Positions 1 to 7,129 of a DNA stretch of 11,673 nt are shown in pieces. A program made the position numbers and the translations under genes. Under the pieces are notes generated by a model. That model did no database searches, was not told the DNA's origin, and worked only from the letters and a program-made list of their open reading frames with translations. Numbering within the stretch: the stretch's first letter is position 1; the number at the start of each line of letters is the position of its first letter. The stretch is from Candidatus Latescibacterota bacterium (GTDB lineage: Bacteria; JAAXHH01), in NCBI GenBank assembly GCA_022821935.1, contig JAJECR010000067.1:1-11673 (forward strand). The letters run 5' to 3'.

Positions 1-309
1 GTCAACAACGCCATCCTGCTGGTTGACCGCATGGCAAGGCTGCAAAGGGAGGGCTTGTTCCTGGACGATGCGATCATAACCGCGGCCAGACAGCGCCTGC
101 GTCCCATCCTGATTACTTCCCTCACAACCCTGGTCGGCCTGACCCCCCTGCTCATAGCGGGACATCCCTCGACGCGGGACCTCTGGATCAGCCTGTCCTA
201 CACGGGATTGAGCGGACTCACGCTGTCCACACTACTGGTGCTATTCGTTACACCGGCCCTCTACCGCCTGATCGCGCCGGGAGACCGCCAGCGACAACCT
301 GGATCCTGA
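1..309 (+). CDS. RND-family efflux transporter, C-terminal fragment
   Basis: The reading frame is open from the first base (begins VNNAILLVDR) and stops at 307-309, leaving about 102 residues of a protein that starts outside the window. The sequence matches the end of AcrB/MexB-like inner-membrane RND pumps. It has the VNNAI(L)LVD segment of a transmembrane helix, the cytoplasmic AAxxRLRPILITSLTTLVGLTPLL stretch (in parts), and a final helix ending TLLVLFVTPALYRL. In this family these helices belong to the proton-relay membrane domain of a trimeric, drug- or metabolite-exporting pump that works with a periplasmic adaptor and an outer-membrane channel. The usual PLA...GGL segment of the last helix is replaced by a divergent DLWISLSYTGLSG, so this is not a close AcrB orthologue. 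Substrate and partners cannot be told from this piece. The next gene is convergent, so this is the last gene of its own operon. Confidence 0.9.
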   Translation, partial: VNNAILLVDRMARLQREGLFLDDAIITAARQRLRPILITSLTTLVGLTPLLIAGHPSTRDLWISLSYTGLSGLTLSTLLVLFVTPALYRLIAPGDRQRQPGS

Positions 310-363
310 AACCCTGTTAAATAAGCGAGGCGTACCGGCCGATTGCCGGCTGCATCATACCCT

Positions 364-2736
364 TCAATCCCGGACCACAATAAATTCAACCGTCTTCGTA
401 TCAGTCTGCTCCGAGTGGAGATCCGTGACGGTCAGCGTCAGGGTGTAGGTTCCCGCATCCATATCGGCTGTTTCGATGGAAGTGTACTTGAAGTCGTCCG
501 ACGACGTACCGTTGTCTTCGAAGGTCACGTAAGTCGATCGGTCATCGGATCGCTGGCTTACCAGGCTCCCCAGCGCCGTGAGAAACCTCAGCACTATGTT
601 GCGTCTGGGTTCCCTGGCGGCTATCTCCAACTCGGTGCGAAAACCCGTCCGGCCGGCGGTGTCTCGCGTCAGGTTGTAAATCTCGTAATAGAGGAAAACC
701 GGCGTCGAAGGAGAATAGAGTCGTGCGGGGTGGGGCGTGATATGCAGGCCGTTCCGTACGAGCAGGCCCGTGCCTTCCGTGGGGACGATGGACGCGGCAA
801 GTTTGATATCGCTGAGATGCAATCGGTCCTCGGTAAAATCCGGTACGTGCAGTGGCGCTGTATAGATACCGAACTTCTGAGACAGCGAGTCCCGAAGAGC
901 AACCGCGGACCGGTACTCTCCCGGCTTTGCAAGGAAGCGGAATGCGCCGGTACTAAGCTGCAGATTGTCCTGCTCGGACGCGGGGCGGCGCACTGGCCCC
1001 ATTGCAAAGGGCGTACCCTGCACGAAATTCAAGTCCTGATCCTGGAGGGCGATGCGCCCCTTCAGCCAAGTCCGGTTCCCGAGGCCGTCTTCGACGAGTC
1101 CCAACTGGGCCGCCGGCACGCTGTAGGCCACTTCCACGTCGGCCCGGTCATCGGCGCCCTTGAATGACGCGAGGTAGTAAACGAAGTTGAGCGGATCCCC
1201 GCCGTAATCGTGGGGATAGGATTCGGGCACCTTTCTGATCAGTTCCTCGGCCTGTTTCCTCGGCGTATTCAGGAAGTTGTACGCGAGACGGTTCGTTGTG
1301 CCGAAGTTGGTCGCCAGGTCAGGCAGATCAATCACCTGAAGAGGATAGTCGAAAACCTTTGAATTACGCTGATCGGTGAAGAAGATCTCCAGGCCGTATC
1401 GGACGTAGACCCAGCTTTCCGTGGGAAAAGCCACTGACTTGGTCTCGCGGACCGTCCGGGCGCTGAATTCGCCGAAGTCCTGGTAGGGTGCCCCCGTGTT
1501 AACATCCATGTTGAGCCTTTGCCGATTCACGTCGCGGATCATGTCCACGTCCCGGATCCCGGTGGGGGAAATGGCGTTGACCACGTCTTCCCCGGATTTC
1601 AGGATGAAATGCTGGCGGTCGTCCGGTTGACCGAAGCGAACATAGATCTCGCCGCGGCGGTCCCAGGGCTCCTTGCCTTTTGAAAAATGCAGCCTGGAAA
1701 ACATCACCCTCCGGTAATGTTCCACCAGGCGTTCGTTGATCCGGGTCGTGGGATCGGGATCGCGGGCCAACCAATAGACTCGCCACAACTCCATCCTTTC
1801 CTGTTCCGACGCTTCGTTAAAGGCTTCAGCTTCCTTCTCGGATGCGACGACGGACAGATCCCTGTAGATGGCGACCTTTTCAGGATCGATATCCGTCAGG
1901 ACCGCCACGTACCGCCTCATGGCGTGATAGGCCTGTTCGTGCTGGTTCCGGCTATGGAGCGCGTAGGCCTCGAGTTGCCCCGACAGCCCCACGAGCAGGG
2001 GATTGGCCTCCGTCCCGTGGGACCCGGCGACCTGTTGCAGCAGGTGATATCCCCTCTGGTAGTCGTTCAGTTGTACCGCGCAGAAGGCCAGGCGGTAAAG
2101 CGCTTCGTCGTGAAGGGGATTGACGGAGGCCTGCCTGAAGTACCAGTCTATCGCGGTTTCCGGTTCGCCTTTTAACTCGTCGTAGACGTAGCCCAGTTGG
2201 TAGTAAGCGTCGGGGTGCTTCGGATCCAGTTCGATGGCACGCCGGTAGGACGCGTCCTGGATCTTGAATTCCCTCTTGGCCGTCCGGGGCCGGAACGTCG
2301 CCAGCTTGATTTTTCCATACGTGCGTCCTCGGTAGTAGTATACATCCGCGTTGTCCGGCGCCAGCTTCTCAGCATCGTCCAAGACTTTTCTCGCGTCTTT
2401 CTTCTTATCTTTGAGGATGTAGACACGGGCGAGTTGAATGTGGTTTTCTATGGAGGCCCGGTCGACCTCCAGCGCCTCCTTGACGGCTTTTTCAGCGTCG
2501 TCATACCTTTCCTGCCGGTCCAGCGCGCGACTCAGCCAGAGCCAGGCCGGCGACGAACCGGATTGCTGTACGAGCAGGCTTCGAAGCGTGGATTCCGCCT
2601 GTCGGAACTCGCCTGCGGCGTACTGGTCTTTGGCCCGGTCCAGGAGGGGGTCTGATTCCTGGGCGGCAGCGGGCGGCAGCCAGGTGAGGTGAAGCAGCAG
2701 GACGAGCAGCGAAGGGAGTATGCTCAGGTTCGACAT
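364..2736 (-). CDS. Secreted TPR protein with GWxTD domain (paralog 1)
   Basis: 790 residues. ATG at 2736-2734 is preceded by a GAAGGA Shine-Dalgarno with 9-nt spacing, 39 nt after the stop of the upstream paralog, so the two are cotranscribed. Residues 1-26 form a signal peptide (hydrophobic LLVLLLHLTWL, then PPAAAQ). Residues about 30-280 contain tetratricopeptide repeats (for example AAGEFRQAESTL, and DPKHPDAYYQLGYVYDE at 171-187), a protein-protein interaction solenoid. Residues about 315-465 match the GWxTD domain: ARDPDP at 324, NERLVEHYRRV at 334-344 and IYVRFGQPDD at 364-373. The naming G-W-x-T-D box reads PWDRRG (357-362). The remaining 300 or so residues look beta-rich, with a closing segment like a beta-sandwich (DAGTYTLTLTVTDL). 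The function of this family is not established, and no catalytic residues are recognisable. The likely location is periplasmic or surface-associated. Product family is well supported; role is unknown. Confidence 0.9.
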   Translation of the reverse strand: MSNLSILPSLLVLLLHLTWLPPAAAQESDPLLDRAKDQYAAGEFRQAESTLRSLLVQQSGSSPAWLWLSRALDRQERYDDAEKAVKEALEVDRASIENHIQLARVYILKDKKKDARKVLDDAEKLAPDNADVYYYRGRTYGKIKLATFRPRTAKREFKIQDASYRRAIELDPKHPDAYYQLGYVYDELKGEPETAIDWYFRQASVNPLHDEALYRLAFCAVQLNDYQRGYHLLQQVAGSHGTEANPLLVGLSGQLEAYALHSRNQHEQAYHAMRRYVAVLTDIDPEKVAIYRDLSVVASEKEAEAFNEASEQERMELWRVYWLARDPDPTTRINERLVEHYRRVMFSRLHFSKGKEPWDRRGEIYVRFGQPDDRQHFILKSGEDVVNAISPTGIRDVDMIRDVNRQRLNMDVNTGAPYQDFGEFSARTVRETKSVAFPTESWVYVRYGLEIFFTDQRNSKVFDYPLQVIDLPDLATNFGTTNRLAYNFLNTPRKQAEELIRKVPESYPHDYGGDPLNFVYYLASFKGADDRADVEVAYSVPAAQLGLVEDGLGNRTWLKGRIALQDQDLNFVQGTPFAMGPVRRPASEQDNLQLSTGAFRFLAKPGEYRSAVALRDSLSQKFGIYTAPLHVPDFTEDRLHLSDIKLAASIVPTEGTGLLVRNGLHITPHPARLYSPSTPVFLYYEIYNLTRDTAGRTGFRTELEIAAREPRRNIVLRFLTALGSLVSQRSDDRSTYVTFEDNGTSSDDFKYTSIETADMDAGTYTLTLTVTDLHSEQTDTKTVEFIVVRD

Positions 2737-2775
2737 GTTGCGCCGTCCTTCAGCGCGAGGGTGAAAGGCGGGAAG

Positions 2776-5289
2776 CTATTCCGTATCCCTGGTAAATTCC
2801 GCGACCCGGTCGTTGGTCACGACAAACACTTTGGTCCGCACGGCGGTTTGACCGGAATGCAGGTCCCTGACACGAAGAGTCATTTCATAGGCACCTGTGG
2901 GGGTGGCGCCTGTATCGATGGAAGTATAACTGTACTCGTCGGGGCGGTTGCCTTCGTTTTCGAATACCATGAGTACGGACTGATCGCTGTCGACCCGCCG
3001 CACCAGCCGGTCTATCCCCTGCAGAACGCGCCAGAAGAGGTTCCGCGGCCGGTCTTTGTTCTTCACTTCCAACTCCACCTGGTAAGACGATCGCCCGTTA
3101 TCGTCCAGGTTGAGATTGTATATCTCGTAGTAGAAGTGAACCGGATCGGTGCGCTGGTAGAGACGTGCCGGATTGGGTACGATTTCAAGCCCGTTGCGTA
3201 TGAAGGGGCCGTCGGTCGAATCGACCGGCGCGATGGAGACGGCCAGCTTGATATCACTCAGCATCAGCGTGTCGCCTGCGTACCCGGGAACGGTGTACTC
3301 CTGTTCGAATATGCCGATGCGCCGGGTGGCTTCGTCCCGGACCTGTATGACGGCGCGGTAACCGCCGGCCGGCGCCTCCATGTCCATCATGCCCGTGTGC
3401 AGTTCGATGCCCACATCCCTGCCCGAAACCGACACAAGCGGTCGGGCGATGGGTCCGATACGCCTTGAGGTCTGGGCTACACGGTTGTAGTCGTCATCCT
3501 GAAACACCATATGACTGTCGAACCACGTGCGCATGCCCCTCCCGTCCTTCACCGTTTCCAGTTGTTCGGCCGGAACCATGTAGGCGATCTCCACGTCCGC
3601 CAGGTCGTCGTCCCCCTTATAGGACACGATGTCGTACATGAATCGCAGCGGGGCGCCGCCGTAGTCGAACTCATAAGACTCCGGTATCTTTTTTATCAGC
3701 GCGCCCGCGATGCGCCGGGGATGGAACTTGTCCTGGACGACGGCTTCCGTGATGTTCGTCTCGTGCACTTGCAGCGGATAGTCATACTTCCCCACCCCTA
3801 CCTGGTCGACAAAGAACAACTCGAGGTCGTGTTCGAGGTATACCCAGCTCTCGGCTAGAAAGCCCAGCGCCTGTGCTTTCGCGGATTTAGGCGGAAAGGG
3901 GTTGAAGTTTGAAACACGCTGCTCTTCCAGTTCGGGCAGATAGTCCCCCGCATCGGGATCGCGGGTGCTGCGCATTGTCGGATCGCTCCACTCCATACCG
4001 GCGTTGTCGATCTTCAGACGGTATCGCCACATGAAATTGCGCTCTCGGATCGCATCGATGCGGGCATCGCCGGTCGGCCGGTAGTTCTTCATGGCATTCT
4101 CGCCGGTCTGCATGATGAAATGCTGCTGATCGTCGGGTTCCCCGTAACGAATGTAGATACCGCCGCGGCGATCCCATGGCTGCTGCCCGCCCGAGAAATG
4201 CTCTCGCGCATGCATGACCCGCCGGTAGTGTTCCACCAACCGCTCGTTCACGGCGGTGGCCGGCTGGGGATCACGGGCCGCCCAGAACCGACGTCTGAAT
4301 TCCGCTTTTTCTTCTTCAGATACCAACTTTTCGTATTGCCGGTATTCCTCCTCCGACGTCACGTAGGCGAGGCCCGTGTAAAGTGTCCGTTCCTCCGGTT
4401 CCAACTTGGCCAGGAATTCCTCGTAGGCCGCATCCGCTTCGGTGAATCGGTTCTGAGACTGCAGCATCGTGGCCTTGAGTTTGTTGATCATCGTGTGAAC
4501 GTAGTCCGGCACGTTGCCGCCGTGGACCTCGGCCACCTGCGTCAGCAAATCAATACCTTCCTGGTACTGCTTGAGCAGGTAACTGCATCGCTCCAGGTGG
4601 TAAAGGGCGTCCCGGTGATCTGGCTTTATCATAAGCTGCCGATAAAAGAGGGCCAGCGCCTTCTTGTAATCCCGTGAAGGATTTTCGTAGGACAGTCCCA
4701 TCTGGTAATAGGCGTCGGGGTGCAGCGGATTCGCCGCCGCCGCGCGGCTGAAGGATCTCCGTGCCTGAAGGACGTAAAGCGGCGCCGCGGGATCTCTCTT
4801 GCTCTGCTTCATGTACGCGATTCCGAGAACGTAATGCACCTCGGAATACTCCGGATCGTATCGGAGGGCCTGCTTAAAGCTCTTGCGCGCGTCGACCATG
4901 CGGTTCTTCATGCGCATGTACGTCCGGCCGAGCGCGAAATGTACGTCCGGGTTCCTCCGGTCGTGTCGAACGGCGATTCTCAACTGTTTCGCCGCTTCTC
5001 TGTCGTCGCCGGTCTCATAATGGGTTACACCGAGCCAGTAGCGTGCTTCACCGGACCTGGACTTGAGGCGGACCGCTTCCTCAAAGACCGCTTTTGCCTC
5101 CTTGAATTTCCGCTGATCGTAGAGGGATCTGCCCTTCTCCAGGAGGGACTCCAGGGAACGGACAGACTCCGGCCCCGACTGTGCCTTTAACGACGTCGTG
5201 ACTACGATGGGACTCAGCAGGCAGCAGGACAGCAGGATTCCAGCGATGATCGTGCGACCCGGGAGCAGCCGCGGAGACAGGGCGGACAT
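2776..5289 (-). CDS. Secreted TPR protein with GWxTD domain (paralog 2)
   Basis: 837 residues, ATG at 5289-5287, ending in TAG. The start has only a weak GAG Shine-Dalgarno, and its leader contains the large hairpin at 5309-5376. The N-terminus has a basic stretch, a hydrophobic core (TIIAGILLSCCLLSPIVV) and a probable signal-peptidase site after KAQ at residue 37. TPR units span about 40-300 (for example YDQRKFKEAKAVFEEAVRL and NPLHPDAYYQMGLSYE). The GWxTD-type domain follows: AARDPQP near 337, NERLVEHYRRVMHAREHF at 348-365, PWDRRG at 371-376 and IYIRYGEPDD at 378-387. The C-terminal third is beta-rich and ends in a charged tail. Over the 54-residue core beginning ARDP, 39 positions are identical to the downstream paralog. 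Similarity continues through the C-terminal part (shared DYGG, KGxDD.ADVE.AY.VPA.QL), so this is a true tandem duplication. Function unknown; probably a periplasmic or outer-membrane-associated scaffold. Confidence 0.9.
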   Translation of the reverse strand: MSALSPRLLPGRTIIAGILLSCCLLSPIVVTTSLKAQSGPESVRSLESLLEKGRSLYDQRKFKEAKAVFEEAVRLKSRSGEARYWLGVTHYETGDDREAAKQLRIAVRHDRRNPDVHFALGRTYMRMKNRMVDARKSFKQALRYDPEYSEVHYVLGIAYMKQSKRDPAAPLYVLQARRSFSRAAAANPLHPDAYYQMGLSYENPSRDYKKALALFYRQLMIKPDHRDALYHLERCSYLLKQYQEGIDLLTQVAEVHGGNVPDYVHTMINKLKATMLQSQNRFTEADAAYEEFLAKLEPEERTLYTGLAYVTSEEEYRQYEKLVSEEEKAEFRRRFWAARDPQPATAVNERLVEHYRRVMHAREHFSGGQQPWDRRGGIYIRYGEPDDQQHFIMQTGENAMKNYRPTGDARIDAIRERNFMWRYRLKIDNAGMEWSDPTMRSTRDPDAGDYLPELEEQRVSNFNPFPPKSAKAQALGFLAESWVYLEHDLELFFVDQVGVGKYDYPLQVHETNITEAVVQDKFHPRRIAGALIKKIPESYEFDYGGAPLRFMYDIVSYKGDDDLADVEIAYMVPAEQLETVKDGRGMRTWFDSHMVFQDDDYNRVAQTSRRIGPIARPLVSVSGRDVGIELHTGMMDMEAPAGGYRAVIQVRDEATRRIGIFEQEYTVPGYAGDTLMLSDIKLAVSIAPVDSTDGPFIRNGLEIVPNPARLYQRTDPVHFYYEIYNLNLDDNGRSSYQVELEVKNKDRPRNLFWRVLQGIDRLVRRVDSDQSVLMVFENEGNRPDEYSYTSIDTGATPTGAYEMTLRVRDLHSGQTAVRTKVFVVTNDRVAEFTRDTE

Positions 5290-5308
5290 AATCTCGGAGG
5301 TGGGACTG

Positions 5309-5376
5309 TTTTGGTAGATGACAAGCCATGCATAACGTACTCGAGAAACAAGAGGCTTGTCCGGACCCTACCAAAA
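5309..5376 (-). promoter_or_regulatory. Large imperfect hairpin in leader of the GWxTD operon
   Basis: Two nested inverted repeats pair across this region. TTTTGGTAG at 5309-5317 is the exact reverse complement of CTACCAAAA at 5368-5376 (9 bp). GACAAGCC at 5320-5327 is the exact reverse complement of GGCTTGTC at 5354-5361 (8 bp). The two stems are separated by an asymmetric internal loop (2 and 6 nt), and the apical loop is 26 nt. In the minus-strand transcript the structure ends 19 nt before the ATG at 5289. No U-run follows either arm, so it is not an obvious intrinsic terminator. It could control translation or mRNA stability of the GWxTD genes. A relic of a small inverted-repeat element is the alternative. 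The pairing is seen directly; the role is inference. Confidence 0.6.
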
Positions 5377-5399
5377 TATCCGGGTACAGGGACGTGCTG

Positions 5400-6050
5400 T
5401 CAAGCTGAAATTCGGGAAGAGGACGGGGGTCGGCCGGCGGCCTGAATCACCCGCAACAGGCGTGTGTAGGGCGATTCGCCGGGAGAAGCGACGGTCCCGG
5501 TCAGCGACGGATCGGATTGTTCGGAATCCGGCGGAATACCCGGTTCGGCGTCGTGGCTCTGCACGGAGTGTCCATCCGCGAGCAGGACTTGCACGTTGAA
5601 AACGCACCCGCGTCGAGGATCGTCCAGACACACACGTACCGGGACCTTGATGCTCAGGCAGAGTAACATGGGCAGCAATTCCGCGCGTGGATTCAGATCG
5701 ACGGCGAAATTGAGCCTCGCTTCCGACAACTGATCCACAATCGTGGCGGAAGGCAGGCCAAACCACCGGCGGGTGGTCCGGTCCAGCGGCAACAGGCTGA
5801 TGCGATCGTCTGCCAGGCTACAACATGCTACGGACCAGGGTTCGCCTACGACAAACACGGCCTCGGCACCCAGGCTCGCAATAAAGTCCGGGATGATCTC
5901 GGCCGCTTTTCGGGCTTCTTCAGGATTCGAGGGCAGGCAAATGAGCAGCCGGCCCGGCCGTTTCCGGATCTCGGCCAGGTCGAAAGGCGTACGGCGGAAT
6001 CGGCGCCACAAGGTATAGACGCTGTAAATACAACGGTCTTTAAAGGTCAA
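5400..6050 (-). CDS. Short glycosyltransferase-9-like protein (half-domain)
   Basis: 216 residues. The only plausible start in the open stretch is a TTG at 6050-6048 with a poor Shine-Dalgarno, so the N-terminus is uncertain; a later in-frame TTG in YTLWRR is the other option. The sequence resembles the N-terminal Rossmann-like half of heptosyltransferase-type (GT9) proteins. RLLICLP at 34-40 reads like the first beta strand, EAVFVVGEPW at 63-72 like a later one, and FAVDLNP at 115-121 matches the F.DLxLN-type strand. VPVRVCLDDPRRGCVFN (136-152) corresponds to the segment where GT9 members have a GF..........FN motif. Full GT9 enzymes are about 330-350 residues. Here the recognisable fold ends near 160 and is followed by a Pro/Ser/Glu-rich, probably disordered tail. 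The nucleotide-sugar-binding C-terminal half is absent, so catalysis is doubtful. It lies between the lipoprotein and the GWxTD pair on the same strand. Family assignment is moderate; the gene being real is likely. Confidence 0.65.
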   Translation of the reverse strand: MTFKDRCIYSVYTLWRRFRRTPFDLAEIRKRPGRLLICLPSNPEEARKAAEIIPDFIASLGAEAVFVVGEPWSVACCSLADDRISLLPLDRTTRRWFGLPSATIVDQLSEARLNFAVDLNPRAELLPMLLCLSIKVPVRVCLDDPRRGCVFNVQVLLADGHSVQSHDAEPGIPPDSEQSDPSLTGTVASPGESPYTRLLRVIQAAGRPPSSSRISA

Positions 6051-6094
6051 TCCTGCATGTCCGGTTGCGCGGGGTTAATGAAGGACCGTCTGAC

Positions 6095-6108
6095 GCGGCC
6101 GTAGCCGC
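6095..6108 (-). terminator. UNCG-loop hairpin after the lipoprotein gene
   Basis: Read on the minus strand this is GCGGC-TACG-GCCGC. It is a perfect 5-bp GC stem closed by C(UACG)G, a member of the exceptionally stable UNCG tetraloop class. It begins 9 nt after the lipoprotein stop codon. No U-run follows, so true intrinsic termination is uncertain. It may instead protect the 3' end of the lipoprotein message or lower read-through into the GT9-like gene. Confidence 0.35.
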
Positions 6109-6117
6109 ATACCGGCC

Positions 6118-6747
6118 CTATTCCGACTCCTCGGCCTTCTTTCGGATGTCGTAGTTGCCGTACATCTGACGGACCATGTCGTTGCTGAGGTTGTTGAGGG
6201 CGTCTTCGACCGATGCGGCGTATTCCCTCTGCCCCCTGCTGAAAAAACCGATCCTTTCCGATGCGATCCCCACACCCGACGCTATGACCGCGGTGAACTG
6301 GATCATCTCGGCGTCATAAAACATCAGTTCGACCGTAATAGCCGTACTTCCCCGGGCATCGTCCTGGAGGGGACCTTCGTCCCTGTTCAGCGACATCATG
6401 GCCGAGGTCACCCTGGGAATCATGACGAGGTCGAGCTGCCTTTCACCGATCACATCGTCGGTAGGTTGGGCGTCCAGCATCGCAACCCGGGAAAAAACGC
6501 GATTCGCCGACTTGGTAATGATCGATTCGAGGGATGCACCGATTTCGAAAACGAACTTCTCGAGATCGGGCCGGTCGGCAATTACGAATCCCCTGACTTC
6601 TTCGGGGATATAGAGCCCCACCCCCAAGGCCACCGGCCTGGCGATACTGGCCGTGGGGCCTACGTTGGGATTCAATTTGATGCTGTGCGTACATCCTGCC
6701 GCAAGGATGACTGTCGCCAGTGCCGCCGCGTATTTCAGTACCTGCAT
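6118..6747 (-). CDS. Putative envelope lipoprotein of unknown function
   Basis: 209 residues from the ATG at 6747-6745. That start was chosen because GGGAG lies 6 nt upstream and because it puts a type II signal peptide directly at the N-terminus (MQVLKYAAALATVILAAGC). The frame extends further upstream only to a TTG at 6810, which would bury the signal peptide behind 21 charged residues. Lipidation is predicted on Cys19 (LAAGC lipobox), and Thr-His after the Cys gives no inner-membrane retention Asp at +2, so outer-membrane sorting is plausible. The mature part is about 190 residues of mixed alpha/beta character, with VALGVGLYIPEE near the start and a helical end (ASVEDALNNLSNDMVRQMYG). The pattern recalls small YajG/LptE-like outer-membrane lipoproteins, but I do not recognise a specific family. 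It is the first gene of the minus-strand block and is transcribed divergently from nifS. Confidence 0.75.
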   Translation of the reverse strand: MQVLKYAAALATVILAAGCTHSIKLNPNVGPTASIARPVALGVGLYIPEEVRGFVIADRPDLEKFVFEIGASLESIITKSANRVFSRVAMLDAQPTDDVIGERQLDLVMIPRVTSAMMSLNRDEGPLQDDARGSTAITVELMFYDAEMIQFTAVIASGVGIASERIGFFSRGQREYAASVEDALNNLSNDMVRQMYGNYDIRKKAEESE

Positions 6748-6919
6748 GTGCCGCTCCCGTCCGGCCCGGCCATCCTCCCCGGGCAAGTTTAGGCGAGACT
6801 TGTAAGGCAAACGCCCTTCACTCTCGATTCACCATATGTTGCGGATACGTGGTCGCAGATTGCACGCAGGGTAAACACATATCAAAACCAGCACACGTAT
6901 ACCCGTTCAGGTTATATGA

Positions 6920-6948
6920 AAATTACGGATTACCGGCTTAAAAGTCAA
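6920..6948 (-). promoter_or_regulatory. Candidate promoter for the lipoprotein gene
   Basis: On the minus strand a TTGACT -35 box (6948-6943) is followed after 17 nt by TAATTT (6925-6920), a poor -10. An alternative -10, TATAAC (6916-6911), is a better hexamer but has no good -35 at the right distance. Either would give a leader of roughly 160 nt to the ATG at 6747. This is a weak candidate, based on hexamer matching only. Confidence 0.3.
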
Positions 6949-7003
6949 GCGGGGATAGCGTATATTCAACGATCGTGCGTACGCCGGGAAACCCCGATAA
7001 CAC

Positions 7004-7032
7004 TTGACATTTCAATGGATTATCTCTATTTT
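7004..7032 (+). promoter_or_regulatory. Sigma70-type promoter of the nifS-iscU-mnmA operon
   Basis: A perfect TTGACA -35 at 7004-7009 is followed, after the optimal 17-nt spacer, by TATTTT at 7027-7032 (4 of 6 consensus positions). Transcription should begin near 7039, which leaves a leader of about 90 nt before the nifS ATG. This is the best promoter match I see in the window. I found no IscR-type operator overlapping it. Confidence 0.7.
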
Positions 7033-7051
7033 CAAAGACCGTTGAGCGCGG

Positions 7052-7070
7052 CCGGGAAACCGGTTTTCGG
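7052..7070 (+). promoter_or_regulatory. Palindrome / GNRA hairpin in the nifS leader
   Basis: CCGG-GAAA-CCGG (7052-7063) can form a 4-bp stem closed by a GAAA (GNRA-class) tetraloop, and it is followed directly by TTTT. The same bases contain a perfect 10-bp DNA palindrome, AAACCGGTTT, at 7057-7066. It could be a repressor site just downstream of the start of transcription, or a short RNA stem in the leader. The stem is short for an intrinsic terminator, so an attenuator is only a possibility. Confidence 0.35.
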
Positions 7071-7129
7071 AGTTGCAGCGCCTGGTGATGGAGTCCGATT
7101 GATACCCTGGTCCGAAGGTCATAATCCCC

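Larger units (their letters stand above)
6748..7129. other. Divergent intergenic region between lipoprotein and nifS
   Basis: A 382-bp stretch without a convincing gene. It is noticeably more AT-rich in its middle (about 6820-7035) than the flanking coding DNA. It holds the plus-strand promoter at 7004-7032, a weaker minus-strand promoter candidate at 6920-6948, an 11-nt direct repeat (6983-6993 and 7051-7061) and a 10-bp palindrome in the nifS leader. Plus-strand ATGs at 6916 and 7016 open a frame that runs into nifS out of phase. It overlaps the promoter and has no recognisable product, so I read it as non-coding. Confidence 0.7.

Noticed and set aside
335..349. Inverted repeat CCGGC-CGATT-GCCGG between the convergent RND and GWxTD genes
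   Set aside because: A bidirectional terminator would fit here, but the stem is only 5 bp and no T-run follows on either strand, so I do not call it.
343..1167. 274-codon plus-strand frame opposite the end of GWxTD paralog 1
   Set aside because: Antisense to a well-supported coding region, low-complexity basic translation and no motif. The same applies to plus-strand frames at 2689-3468, 4120-4677 and 1687-2175.
2640..2700. GC-rich GGCGGCAGC-like repetition near the start of GWxTD paralog 1
   Set aside because: It encodes the Ala/Pro-rich end and Leu-rich core of an ordinary signal peptide; the repetition follows from codon use.
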